Source: Nymphaea colorata
Lineage: Eukaryota > Streptophyta > Magnoliopsida > Nymphaeales > Nymphaeaceae
Length of the DNA: 29,559 nucleotides
Direction: 5' to 3'
Assembly (NCBI RefSeq): GCF_008831285.2
Contig: NW_022204708.1
Coordinates: 1-29,559 of the forward strand
The notes under the pieces were generated by a model, which saw nothing but the letters and a program-made list of their open reading frames with translations, did not search any database and had not been told where the DNA came from. Positions 1 through 10,926 of the stretch are shown here, in pieces (within the stretch, counting starts at the first letter, position 1; every line of letters begins with the position of its first letter). The translations under genes were made by a program, and so were the position numbers.

Positions 1-65
1 ACCCCAACCCCAACCCCAACCCCAACCCCAACCCCAACCCCAACCCCAACCCCAACCCCAACCCC
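1..65. repeat. Left telomere, CCCCAA repeats
   Basis: About eleven uninterrupted copies of CCCCAA begin at base 1 and stop at the last CCCC before CTGACTTG. The C-rich strand reads 5'->3' from the end, as expected for a left chromosome terminus. This unit is known from Tetrahymena-type ciliates. With the GGGGTT array at the other end it shows the molecule is complete. Confidence 0.97.
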
Positions 66-124
66 TGACTTGATTATCAATATATTCTTATTTTTAGTTT
101 ATCATATATATATATATTTTCCCG

Positions 125-1316
125 ATGGTAGATATCGCAACAAATCCACTCTATTATGCCGCAGCCGGAGGAATTATACTAGGAATAGCTACCTCCCTCA
201 ACTACTGCCTCCGTGGCAAAGTCACAGGCATGAGCGGCATGGTCTTCGGAGTCATTTCTTGCAATAAAGGTAAAACATATACTATATAGAGGAAATCCCC
301 GAAAAGATAAGCATTATCGGCGGGATGCTAATGGTTTCAGGGATATTCTTCGATATCTTCGGATATGGCACTACCAACAACTTCACCCCCTATGGTCCAG
401 CCGACTAAATCGTGGCCTAAACATCATACGTTGGCTATGCGCTTGCAGGACTCTTGGTAGGTTTTGGCACCAAACTGGGAAACGGATGCACAAGCGGACA
501 TGGGCTTTGCGGTCTGCCGAGGCTCAGCATTCGTTCATTTGTGGCTGTGGGAATTTTTTTGACCACAGCGATCGCAATAGCAACATTGGGAAGTTACTAA
601 ACTTTAGGCCCACTGACAAACCAAGAACTAAACCCTCAGATGACCTACGATAACACGATCTCAGCGAATTTCTTCCTCGCCTTGGGTGCATTGCTTCCTA
701 TAGTCGGAGGCTTGGTCAAAAGAAACGCTGAGTCGCACAAAATGAAAGGGAAGGAGATCGTTATCGACCAGATATTAACCTTTATTGTTGGGATTATCTT
801 TGGATGTGGTTGCTTGTCTCAGGAATGGTACGAAGAGTCAACATTCTTTCTTTTCTGCAGTTGAATACGGGATGGAATCCCTCTCTTCTTTTTGTCTTGG
901 GGTGTGGAGTGGGGTGAACCTCATAACATTCAACTACATGCTAAGAGTGAAGTAAATTAGTGATTATGTAGGAAGAAATCTTTGTTGGGCTACCATCTCT
1001 TCAATCCCGCTAACAACAAAGTCGATAGAAAGTTGATAATCGGTGCTTTTTGCTTTGGATTGGGTTGGGGAATCGGAGGCTGTGTCCAGGCCCTGCAATC
1101 ATGCAATTTTCAGTCTTTACCCTGCAGATCCAAGTGGTGTGGTTTGGGTGCATGGTCATCGGTATGCATCTTGCAAAAAGATTGGAAGCTTACCTGGGTC
1201 CTCATGAAAAGAAACACAAACACGAAAAGCATGAAAACGCCATTTAGACCTCAATGGTGGAGAACAACTCGCCCAACGATACAGCTGGCTAAATTAAGGG
1301 ACAAATTATCAGCTGA
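125..1316 (+). CDS. YeeE/YedE family sulfur (thiosulfate) transporter
   Basis: Multi-spanning membrane protein of the YeeE/YedE (DUF395, TsuA-like) family, which imports thiosulfate or related sulfur compounds in bacteria. Visible family motifs: [14 protein letters not shown] near the N-terminus, [20 protein letters not shown] at about residue 115, FGCGC..SGM, and WGIGG.LCPGPA near the C-terminus. The Cys of the second and last motifs match conserved family cysteines. Two 20-base GT-AG introns lie at 270-289 and 952-971. In-frame TAA/TAG (for example near 406 and 418) must be Gln; the stop is TGA. The frame slips by one base near 815, 914 and 1080, each mendable by restoring one G or C. The ATG is only 59 bases from the telomere. 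The family is mostly prokaryotic, so bacterial origin is plausible but not shown. Confidence 0.85.
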
Positions 1317-1374
1317 TCAATTTATATCATATAATCCAAATGAAGGCAAAAATAAGAAAAGCACTTTATTTTTA

Positions 1375-2164
1375 TCAATTGAAAGTGATTACGAATTCAG
1401 GACTGATTGCTTAGAAGGGATTTAGTGGCCGTTGACTCGATCCTGAAGTTCTTTCCTTTTTGGGTCCTGCCGGTTTCTTTCTTTTAGTGTAACGGTCGTT
1501 TTTGTACGAGGAGTCCCTGCAAATCGGTTCCCTAAAGCCCAGTTGCTCGCTTTCCGCCAGCGAATATATCTTTTCGACGTCCTTATAGCTCTTTACGAAG
1601 ACTTATTTGACGATGAGAAAGATAGTGAGCAGAAAAGTAGCACAGAGAATAGCCAGAAGAGCAAGGAGGGAATTTCTCAGGAGTTGGAAATTCATTAAAT
1701 GGTCCACATAGTATTCTACCAGTCCTACAATTCCGATGAGGACCAGCTAGGCAACCAGGCATACCAGGTTGCAAGGTGATGTTTCGCAGATGTTGCTTAT
1801 CTTGCAGTCCAGTACCGAATCCTGATCTTTTTGAAGAAAATTTAAGATTTGCAGATCTCGCAATAGGCCCTTTTGGATCTACTCCCTTCGAGCTGTTTTT
1901 GGATCCACATTTTTATGCATTTCTGGTGGACGAAACCAACGGAGCCCTTGCACTAGCAGGGGATGATCATTTCCTTTTCAAGCATATCTCCTTATGATGT
2001 CTGGTCTGGGGTTCCGGTTTACTCCTCGAGGCATATCTTGCAGGTCTTTATCCCGGTGTACTATTAATACATGCGGGTGCTCTTGATCTTGAGTGGTTTT
2101 TCCTTTTGCTGGTATCGATGGAGCTGTTGTAGTCATCATCGAGGATGGGTGAAACCTTGTTCAT
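1375..2164 (-). CDS. RING-CH (MARCH-like) membrane E3 ubiquitin ligase
   Basis: The RING-CH domain reads CKICLEEQ..., then PCQCKGSVGFVHQKC, then YCEICKS: the C4HC3 zinc-ligand pattern with His at the fourth position, typical of membrane-associated MARCH ligases. The Q in PCQC is encoded by TAG, a direct sign of the altered code. A 20-base intron lies at 1796-1815. After it come two hydrophobic segments (around NLVCLVAQLVLIGIVGLVEY and LLALLAILCATFLLTIF), then a basic cytosolic tail ending at TGA. The N-terminus from ATG 2164 reaches the domain only if one base is restored in the T5 run at 2097-2101; otherwise an internal ATG just before the domain is the first in frame. It converges on the YeeE gene with 58 bases between stops. 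Family members ubiquitinate membrane proteins; the substrate here is unknown. Confidence 0.82.
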
Positions 2165-2643
2165 ATGCCGATTATTTTACTATAATGATGGAAATAATGA
2201 AATAGAAGATGAACTTATCTATCCTTCTCTATTAATGGTATCGTATTTATGTGAAGTTTTGATGAAAATAAATATAAGCTAAAGAAGTTTTTACCGAGTT
2301 AACTTCTTTTGAAAATTAACTTGACAATAGAAGAAAATGAAATGGCCTTTCTTTTTTCATAGAAATCAAGATTATCAATAAAAAGTAATACCATCCGGCG
2401 ATAGGATGAAAACACGAGACCTATTTTTCGTAATTGTTAATAATATCAAAGTAACGCATATTCTGCAAAACAATAAAATAAGAAAATATGACTTTTTTAG
2501 AAATTCACTTTATTATTTCGCCAATTTCCGATGATTAATGCCAAGCCAATAAACCAGTCATCTCTATTATTGATTTTCGTAAAATGAAGGATATTGCGAA
2601 TGTTCCATGGATAATTTATAAATTTCTACAAAAACATCAAACA
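2165..2643. other. AT-rich intergenic spacer
   Basis: No reading frame with recognisable protein features is visible under the ciliate code on either strand. It lies between two minus-strand genes, so it holds the upstream region of the RING-CH gene and the 3' region of the Rh-like gene. It is long for this chromosome. Confidence 0.6.
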
Positions 2644-4203
2644 TCATTATTTCTCTTTGTCGATTCGCCCCTTATTCTTTGATTCCTGCTACTATTTGCT
2701 CATTTTCCTTGTCTGGCTTATATCGTCGTACAAAGTTGCATCGTTGAAAAAATTATTGATTTCTTGAAGCTGTCATTGAGCAACCTATATACTATACCGA
2801 TGATGGCGCCACCAGCTGCACCTAAACCGATACTTATAGCCCATCCTATCAACTGATACCCTCCCTGAGTCGTCATATTTCTTCCTGGCCAATAAGCGCT
2901 GGATAACTAATCGTGTATTCAAAAATACGAGGTTAGGACTTGTGGTATTGCCAGATGTAGGGAATTGCAACTAGTAGCTGATTGGCCTATTCCTTCAAGC
3001 ACTGCAGAGAAGATAGCAGCAAAAAATGACGGAACCAAGAAATGGAACAGGGCACTATTGGAATCAACACTCCTGATTGGTTGATTCTTTTCTTAAAGCG
3101 ACTTTGTGAATAGGAAATGAGAAACCTACAGAGAAGCCTATGCTGTGGCTGCTCCGGATTGTAGTTGATATCAGTTGAGGAGCTGAAGGCTATGGCACCC
3201 TAAATATGCTTTTTTTACCGTGATGGAAGCAAAGACCAGTCATGGATGCAAAACTTGCGATAGCTGAGTGAGAAGCTCCAAAACACCCCAAAACGCTTGA
3301 CGCTAACGCCAGCCAAATGTTCACCTGACCTGCCATCGCACGATCTTCCCACTTGTCGAGATTAAACACTCGAAACCACTAGAATGGAAGGAACACCATA
3401 CAATATGATCCCCAGAAAGGCCAAGCCATTATCTTATAAGAAGATTTGAAACCAGGATTATTGACAGTGAATTGCTTTTTGCCTAATATGATCGAGCTTA
3501 TGAATCCTAGCGTGCCTCCATAAGCAAATGCCCTCGAGGGGTATCCATTATCCGGAATGTACAATCTCCAGAGTAGCTGCGAGTTCAGTCATATAAAAGG
3601 TTCCAATCCACGAAAGAAAGAAAACTTCTCCAAGTCCAATCCTCCCAATTACGCAGGTATCCTGCGTAGATGGCTAGTGCGGCTCCCACAGCATCCAGAA
3701 GCGATCCCTACGGAAGTTAGTTGCTGCTCTGGCTCTGAAGGTCGTTTCCGAAATTAATGTAATTGATATTAGGATAATCGAATGTGGATAGACTTACACT
3801 AGCCTTGGAGCTATTGATGCCAACTCTAGCCCAAAAATCTCGAAAAATGAAGAAATTTTGGACCGTGAGTGCAAAGATAAGCAGTGTGAACGACATGCCG
3901 GTAACAGAGGATCGTTCGATATAGCCCGCAATCATCCCAAGGCCTATGTTAATAATAATATACCAACTACTAGCAAGCATATGGCAATGGCGATAGCTGC
4001 TAAGGGAAAAGGGTATTGGGTGGAATTGGTCTTGAAGTAAGTCGACGTTCCCGATGTATATTGATATGAAAATGCGGTATTAATGCTCTCCATACTCGTG
4101 ATGTTGTCTAATTATAGCTGAGGAAAATCCCGTAAAGAACTCCCACTGTGATTTACCATATCAGAGCGAAAAATATGAACATGATCGTACCTTTTTTTGC
4201 CAT
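2644..4203 (-). CDS. Rh/ammonium transporter-like membrane protein
   Basis: Polytopic protein assembled across several one-base frame slips. Segments resembling the Rh family in order: IIINIGLGMIAGYIERSS with ALTVQNFFIFRDFW (TM with the following loop), IPDNGYPSRAFAYGG (the DvGGS-IHtFGAyFG region), MAWPFWGSYCMVFLPF, then GVL.SNSALFHFLVPSFF (the D-GVhnLHG region) and a last TM GGYQLIGWAISIGL. The C-terminal tail is hydrophilic (FFNDATLYDDIS) and ends at TGA 2644-2646 if one T is restored near 2745. A candidate 19-base intron lies at 3200-3218. Both positions that carry the twin pore histidines in transporting Rh/Amt proteins appear to be Phe or Leu. It could instead be a divergent unrelated polytopic protein; the fold match is by motif only. 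Confidence 0.6.
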
Positions 4204-4366
4204 TTTTTTAATTATAAACAACAAAAGTCATCATTTTCTTTGATGGAGCTTTGAATTCGGTGATGGTTATTTCTTCTAAGGCTTAAATGCCTCTTGATTA
4301 TTATCTTATTATGTCGAAGATTGTTACGCTTGACTCGATGATTTACTTTTATTTCATAATAATTTG
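4204..4366. promoter_or_regulatory. Divergent intergenic region (bidirectional promoter)
   Basis: 163 AT-rich bases separate the start codons of the minus-strand Rh-like gene and the plus-strand zinc-finger gene, so promoters of both must lie here. No specific element could be identified. Confidence 0.5.
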
Positions 4367-5330
4367 ATGTAGAAAGGTGACCCCTCTGGTCAATAACAGT
4401 AGAACATCGAGAGACGTCGTCGTTCTCAATCCAAATTCAACAAGGACCTACCCCGATATGAATGTTTCTGCTCGAAGCAATACCTCAGCTACCCAGCTCT
4501 TTACCTCCACATGAAAAACAAGCATATCGATTACTTTCAGAGCAGCAAGAATGGTAGGGTGGAGCCTACTAAATTGATTGAATCCTATAACCCTGCCGAA
4601 GGATATAAGGTCTACAAGATGGGAGTGGATTCACTAGGAAAAGAGTTAATAGCTGTGGAAGGAAAATATTATGAGCAAAACTTCATCTAAAATCGAAAAC
4701 AAGGTTTCTTCATCAACCAAAACAATGGATTCATCGGATATTCCAATATGGGCTACCCTGGATACAACTTCATCGTTGGTGAAGATCAAATCAACAAAGC
4801 AGAAAAGAAACTGCTGCAAAAGGAAGCTCCCATCTAAGTTGCGCTGTTCATGTTCATGGAAACTTTTAAGGACAAGCCTGCCAAAGTGAAACAATAGGTT
4901 CAGCTTTTCTTGACCTTGCTCGTTGATTGCCTAAATAAAAACTTCTAAGTCTTGAAGGATCCAAGGGTTTCTTAGAAGTAAGTTCTAAGATATACTGCTC
5001 AATTCAATAGTGAGAAGATCTTGGATATACTCCCTTATTTCACAGAGGTCTACCTTACAAACGCTGGGTAATAATCGAAGCTGACTTCATTTTTTGTGAA
5101 AAACAGCCATATCATAACCTCAGGAGGATACAAGACAATTATGGCCAAATTTGTCGAGTTTATCAACAAAGGATCAGGCACAAACCACCATCAGCAGAGC
5201 GGGTCGGCCCAGCTCCTCAGCCTTCCTCTGAGAATGAAGCGGAAGTGAGGACCAATCCCAAAACGAATAGCCAGAGGAGGAATACGATGAGCCATACGAA
5301 AACGAAGAGGATTAAGGTGAATAATCGTGA
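4367..5330 (+). CDS. C2H2-type zinc-finger protein
   Basis: Starts MQKGDPSGQQQQNIERRRRS, with a basic stretch before a single zinc finger, YECFCSKQYLSYPALYLHMK followed by NKH (C-x-C, then H-x4-H; residues about 32-56). I recall similar ciliate fingers with a Y-S-x-A-L-Y-x-H core. The rest (residues about 60-250) has no recognised domain: a region rich in Tyr/Gly/Asn, then a helical region with FLTLLVDCLNKNF and ILDILPYFTEVYL. The tail is acidic (QPEEEYDEPYENEED) if one-base slips near 5200 and 5270 are bridged; without them a TGA ends it near 5250. Many in-frame TAA/TAG codons are read as Gln. No intron is needed. Nuclear or DNA-binding function is inferred from the finger only. Confidence 0.65.
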
Positions 5331-5434
5331 TCCTTTGCATCCATATCGTTATCAATCCTTAAAAATAAGATACCAACATACCCTAACTAAATGCTCGCAT
5401 TAGAGATTCTTTCTTATAATAACTTAATCCATCG

Positions 5435-5803
5435 ATGATTCTGTAGACCAGCGAAACTGCCAACGACTACGAGCCGAGCATCCGCACCTACAAAGAGAGA
5501 CCAGCTAAACTGGGCTCTGACTGTTCAAAGTTCCAAGAAAACAGGAGCGGCAATTCGAAGCGATCTCGGTTCACTAGTAATAGCAAGCTAATTAAAAACA
5601 GCCTCTATCGCACTATCGAGCAAAAAGGCAAAGTCTACCAGTAGGCGGAAGCAGAACAAAAAAACCTAGAAATTTAGCTACTGAAGACCGCAAGCAGCAA
5701 CCTTTCAAGAGACCTTATCAGTCAGTAACACCAAATGGGGCATGCTTTTCTACGCTATACGATGCTTGGACAACTGACTCTGTCGAAATTAGCTCTTAAG
5801 TGA
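5435..5803 (+). CDS. Small basic protein of unknown function
   Basis: An uninterrupted frame of 122 codons under TAA/TAG=Gln, from ATG 5435 to TGA 5801-5803, with no frame slip. It starts MILQTSETANDYEPSIRTYK and is rich in Ser, Lys, Arg and Gln; the stretch around KVYQQAEAEQKNLEIQLLKT could form a short coiled coil. No signal peptide, membrane segment or known motif. It lies between the zinc-finger gene and HMG-CoA lyase, all on the plus strand. Codon choice resembles the neighbours (mixed third positions, several TAA/TAG), which favours a real gene. I do not recognise it. Confidence 0.55.
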
Positions 5804-5887
5804 CAAGATGATTTTTTTATTTTTTTTTCTGATAATCCTGCAGATTATTAGAATGATGATTGTACCTTAATCTTAATTATTAAATTT

Positions 5888-6846
5888 ATGGACAAGGCTA
5901 CACGTCTGGCTAGGATCAAGAATCTCGCAACTGTCTTCAGATAGAAGCATCCTCATCTGGTCGGTCAAGAGATCAAGGTGGTAGAGGTTGGTCCAAGAGA
6001 CGGCCTGCAAAATGAGAAGAAACTTTGACCTTGGAGGAAAAGGTCAAACTCATCAACGACCTCTCGAAGACAGGGTTAAAGACAATTGAAGTTGGATCCT
6101 TTGTTTCTCCGAAGATGATCCGCAGATGGCCAACTCCAAAGAGCTCTTTCAAAAAATCTAGAAGGCTGATGGCGTCAGCTACCCCTGCCTTGTTCCCAAT
6201 ATCAAGGGCATGCAGACTGCTATTGAGGCAGGAGTCAAGGAAATCGCTGTCTTTGCATCGGCAACTGAAGGATTTTCCCAGAAAAACTTGAACTGCTCGG
6301 TTGAGGAAAGCTTTAACAGATTCGTACCGGTGATCGAGGAAGCCAAAAAGAATAACATCTTGGTGAGGGGGTACGTCTCAATGGTGATGGGCTGCCCTTA
6401 TGATGGAGAAGTACAGCCTTAAAAAGTTAAATGGGTCGTTGATAAACTACTTAATGCCGGGTGCTATGAAGTCTCACTTGGTGACACGATCGGAAAAGGC
6501 AATCCTTAAAAGACCAAAAAGCTTTTCGGTTAGCTTTCAGTCTTCCCCAAAATAAACTGGCAGCTCATTTCCACGACACCTTCGATACAGCCATCTAAAA
6601 CATCTTCACTGCTATCAGTTTCGGTAATCATCATTTAATTCAGGATGCAGAACTGTTGACTCTTCGGTTGGAGGCCTCGGCGGTTGCCCCTACTCAATGA
6701 GGCCAGTGGGAAACGTATGCACTGAAAACGTTGTCTACGCCCTCTAGGCAGCGGGTCTTAAGACCGGAGTTGACATTTCAGCGATTGACAGAATTGGTAA
6801 GGAGATTTGCAATTTCTTGGGCCGTCCATCATTATCTATATTGTGA
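5888..6846 (+). CDS. Hydroxymethylglutaryl-CoA lyase
   Basis: Cleaves HMG-CoA to acetyl-CoA and acetoacetate in leucine breakdown and ketone formation. Visible: VVEVGPRDGLQNEK (first active-site loop, with the metal-binding Asp), FVSPK, PNIKGMQTAIEAGVKEIAVF, SATEGFSQKNLNCS, AHFHDT (metal-binding His) and VDSSVGGLGGCPYS with the catalytic Cys of the family signature. Length of about 310 residues suits the family. A 20-base intron lies at 6624-6643, just before the signature. One-base losses break the frame near 6025, 6120 and 6550; each is mended by one extra T, C or A. No obvious organelle-targeting peptide or peroxisomal tail, so location is uncertain. Its TGA is only 9 bases before the LSm3 ATG. 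Confidence 0.93.
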
Positions 6847-6855
6847 TTATTATCA

Positions 6856-7079
6856 ATGAATAGCTACGACAACCCGCTCGACATGGTCCAGAAGAACATC
6901 GGCAACAAGCTCTACATCAGACTAGAAATAAGACAGAGATCGAAGGAGTACTGGTCGGCTATGACGAACATCTCAACATGATGATCGAATCCGTGTCCAT
7001 CAAAAAACAAGAACAAACCCAGCATAAGAAACTCATGTACCTGCGCGGAGACACAGTCCTCCTGATTGCGAAAAAGTGA
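6856..7079 (+). CDS. LSM3: U6 snRNA-associated Sm-like protein LSm3
   Basis: Small Sm-fold subunit of the LSm2-8 ring (binds the U6 snRNA 3' end) and of the LSm1-7 decapping complex. The protein begins MNSYDNPLDMVQKNIGNKLY, matching the LSm3-specific NPLDLIR start. It then gives NKTEIEGVLVGYDEHLNMM (Sm1 with the D-x-H-x-N-M RNA-binding loop) and YLRGDTVLLIAKK (Sm2 with R-G-D). About 75 residues is slightly short for LSm3 but complete. A single missing base near 6923 breaks the frame in strand 2. No intron. It lies 9 bases after HMG-CoA lyase and converges on the first transporter gene. Confidence 0.93.
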
Positions 7080-7177
7080 TATAAATTCATAGATGAGTAT
7101 GGTAATGAGTATGGAAAGATAAAAATGTGTGGTTATTGAAATTCAAGATTGAATCATGATGTTGTGGCCATTCTTGC

Positions 7178-8825
7178 TCAGTCCAAGAGCTCGAGTTTGT
7201 GTTCGTTGTACCTGGCATCTTCCTCCGACTTCTCCTCAGGCTAGAGGTGGGACTTTCCTTCCTTCAAAAAGAACACCGGGATCGTCCCAAACACCAACCT
7301 CAGAACAGCAATTACAACTATGCATTCAATCCGTGGTCAATGGACAGCTGGACCAATGTTGGGCATATAGTTAGGCCAGAATTAATGATGAACTCCACAC
7401 AGCGATAATGACCATCTGGTATTTTTCAGGAAAGAGTCGACTTTAGACGTGTATAGAAGTTACAGCCCCAACCTATGTTGAAAAGACCATACATAAGGAG
7501 AAGCGAAGGAAAATGATGACACAAGTCTACACACTTCCGTTTTATTTGCAAAAGGGAAAGAGAAAGAGCATCGCTCCGAAGAAGTAAAGTACGGAAGCGT
7601 AAATGAGTCCACGTTTTCGTTGCTGTTCGATTTTGATGATGTAGACTGAGTTACTAAATTCTTACTGGCAGTGATAAAACCACCCACGTTAGACAGGCCA
7701 ACTATCAAAAGGTTAAAACTGTAACTGTACTGGAGGCTTTGGATTGAAAGATCGACGCTCCTGCTTGTCATTTGATAGAAACCCCCAGCAAGGCCAATTA
7801 TAATGATCTTTTAGATAATGTCGAACCTTAAGATCTATCTAATATTGTAGCTTGATTTGCCGCTGGGGTATTTTGAATTTTCCTACTATTCTATTCGATT
7901 ATCAACTGATCAATTTAATCCAAGTTTTCTTTGATGGCTTGGCTTTCCAATCCATTTTCTAGTCCCACTTCTTCAATGATTCTCTTAGTCTATTCTGCTC
8001 TCCCCCAATGGAACAAAAATACTGGGTCTTCCTTCAGATAATAACTGAAAAAATTGAACTGATAAATATTCCTACTGAATAGACGTACGCGACTGCTCTC
8101 CAGCTGTCAAAGGCAAAGTTGAGAGCAGCTATGCATATCTGGCACAATCCATGGCTGTTTAAGACAAAAATTACTATGCAATAAACCAAATGATAGTGGA
8201 TCTTTCATATTCTTACTTCTTCATGAACCTCGTTAGCAGGACAATAAAGGCAACGTAGTTAACCTTGGTCGAAAATCCAATAACTAGTTATGCAATAGTG
8301 AGCAAAGTCAAGCTACGAAGCTGGACTGCGATGAACTGGGCTATTTTAGGTAATAATTACCAATCCAACAAAAGTTAAGGATGATTATTGTTAGGCAAAA
8401 AGTGGTCTTTTTTCCTATCCTGTCGCTAAATAAAACGTAAATGAGACCTATCCAACTTCCAATTCCTTAACAAGTTTGAAGAAAAACTCTTTCTTTTTTC
8501 CGCGAATCACAATAGAGGTTGAGCTAAGCTGTGATGGTCCCGGAATTAACTATGTTAAAGGCTATTTACTGATTGAGCAAAACTAAATCTGGGAGCACGC
8601 TTCATCCTAAAGCACTTTGGCTTCTTCTCCATTGCACCGAAAGACAGGATTCATGTAGAAGAGATTGCTCCCATAGACCTGCATCATAGTGACGATTGCA
8701 GCCAATGTGAAAAACATGGTTAGTTTGTATTGGTATCTTGAGTTTGGTGAGACACTGTCAATGCAATTGCTGATAACCTTCTCCACTTTATGAGGGTCAT
8801 TATCAACTATCTGCCTATTCATCAT
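7178..8825 (-). CDS. SLC22-like MFS transporter, paralogue 1
   Basis: First (3'-most) of six tandem paralogues. It starts MMNRQIVDNDPHKVEKVISN, then TM1 ends at GSNLFYMNPVFRC, the extracellular Cys-bearing loop start typical of SLC22 organic ion carriers. Family landmarks follow: TITA..LNLYCDSRK, motif A SDR-GKK/R after TM2, ESWRAVAY, LKEDPVFLF, and RLKVDSF.EKYQM before the last helices. It ends with the acidic tail EEKSEEDARYNEHKLELLD. About 535 residues, the usual SLC22 size. Two 20-base introns, 8550-8569 and 7646-7665. Several one-base slips (for example near 7428). Substrate cannot be told from sequence. Confidence 0.8.
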
Positions 8826-9064
8826 TATAATACTCTATCCAGTAAAATTGACAGAGTAGGTAACGATATTTGTCCCAATTCAATTTTTTATATGAAGGCT
8901 AGAACTGTACAAAAACAAAGTCTTGGTTAGAGTTCAACATAGTATCAACTTCTCGAAGCATAGTGTTGTAATTAGCCAATATATATTATGGAAAAGAGTA
9001 TGGAAAGATACAAATGCGTGGTTATTGAAATTCAAGATTGAATCATGATGTTGTGGCCATTTGC

Positions 9065-10699
9065 TCAGTCCAAGAGCTCGAGTTTGTGTTCGTTGTACCT
9101 GGCATCTTCCTCCGACTTCTCATCAGGTAGAGGTGGGATTTCCTTCCTTCAAAAAGAACACGGGATAGTTCCGAACAACAATCTCAGAACAGCGATTACA
9201 ACTATCGCATTGAGACCATGATCGATAGACAGTTGGACCAAAGTTGGACAAATAATTAGTCCAATACTTACAATAGACTCTATTACTGCTATTATAATCA
9301 TCTGGTATTTTTCAGGAAAGGAGTCCACCTTAAGCCTTGTGTAAAAGTTGCATGCCCAGCCTAATTTGGAAAGAAGATACATAAGGAGAAACGAAGGAAA
9401 AATATGACAAAAGTCTACACACTGCCATTCTATTTGCAAAAGGAAAACAGAAACAGTATCGCTCCAAAGAAGTAAAGTAAAGAAGTATAAATAAGCCCGC
9501 GTTTTCGTTGTTATTCAATCTTGATGATGTATACTGGTTACTAAATTCTTACTTGCAGTGGCGAAACCACCCACGTTAGACAGGCCAACTATCAAAAGGT
9601 TAAAACTGTAACTGTACTGGAGGCTTTGGATTGAAAGATCGATACTTCTGGTCGCCATTATATAGAAGCATCCAGCAAGTCCTATGATAATTATCTTTAC
9701 GATGATATCAAACCTCAAAAGTTATCGATAATTATGGACTGATTTTGGTTCTGAACCCTTATGGCTTTGTGCCTTTCGAATTCGGCAGCGAGCTAGTCAA
9801 TATTCCGCAGGTTTTCTCTTATGACTTATTCATTTCCCCATTTTATTGTCCCACTTCTTGATGATCTTCTTGGTCTCTTATATCTCCTCCCTGAAAGAGA
9901 AACACAGGGTCTTCCTTAAGGACAAAACAGAGGCAACCGAGCAAGCCAAATTCCTGCTGAGTAGGCATAAGTGACTGCTCTCCAGCTCTCAAAGGCAAAG
10001 TTCAGACCAGCTATGCATACTTGACATAGTCCATGACTGTCTAAGTTATAATTTACTACGCAACAAACCAGATAAGTGTCGATCTTTCATAATCCTACTT
10101 CTCATGAACCTCGTCATTAAGACTACACAGGCAACATAATTGATCTTACCCAACAGACCAATAACGATCTATGCCATAAAAAGCAAAGGAACGTTATGCA
10201 AGTAAACTCCCATAGCTGAGCTTTATTAAATCATTATTACCAATCCAGCAAAGATTAAGAGTGATTATAGTTGCACAGAAGCTAACCTTTTTTCCTATTT
10301 ATCGCTGAAATAATATAGATTAGACATATCCAATTCCCAATACCCACCCCGGTTTGAAGAAAAACCCTTGCTTTTTTTCTTGAATCGCAGTATAGATTGA
10401 GTTAGGCTGTGACGGTGCCACTATTGACTTTATCAAAAGATATTTACTGATCTAGCAAAACTAAAGCTGGGAACACGCTTCATCTTAAAAGACTTTGGCT
10501 TCAGTCCCGTGGCACTGAAAGACCGGATTCATGTAGAGAAGACCGTTGCTGTAGATCTGCATCATAGTGGTAAGTGCAGTCAATGTGAAAAATAAGGTTA
10601 GTTTGTGCTGGTAATAAGGATTCTTTGAGACTTATCAATACAATTGCTGATTACTTTTTCTATTTTATGAGGATCGTTTTCAACTATCTAATTACTCAT
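9065..10699 (-). CDS. SLC22-like MFS transporter, paralogue 2
   Basis: Closest relative of the previous gene: the last exon and its 3' flank are nearly identical to it (compare 8999-9130 with 7114-7246), ending in the same NEHKLELLD tail. It starts MSNQIVENDPHKIEKVISN with an in-frame TAG as Gln. A clean C-terminal stretch reads RLKVDSFPEKYQM, then ICPTLVQLSIDHGLNAIVVI and LLFGTIP, after which one lost G breaks the frame near 9171. Introns lie at 10428-10447 (20 bases) and about 9534-9552 (19 bases, one shorter than its counterpart). Membrane topology and role as for the family; substrate unknown. Confidence 0.8.
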
Positions 10700-10926
10700 C
10701 AGTAATAATACTCAGTAAATTGACATAATAGGTAGGATAGTGGGGAATTTCAACCATCTGCCATTATCTATCGTGATGAATCAATAAACATTTACAAAAA
10801 ATCGCTGCAAGTAGTCGATGAAAAATATCCGAATAAGCGCTATGGACTGCCATAAACGCAAGGATATAAATTCTTTGGTAAGATGATAAGGAGGGATATA
10901 AATTCTTATTGAAGATAATAATTGAA

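Noticed and set aside
1-65. Short direct repeats as a CRISPR-like or satellite array
   Set aside because: Six-base CCCCAA units without spacers at a molecule end are telomere.
125-7079. Whole window as decayed pseudogenes because of many broken frames
   Set aside because: Breaks are all single missing bases while motifs, introns and codon use stay intact, including in housekeeping genes; error is the simpler reading.
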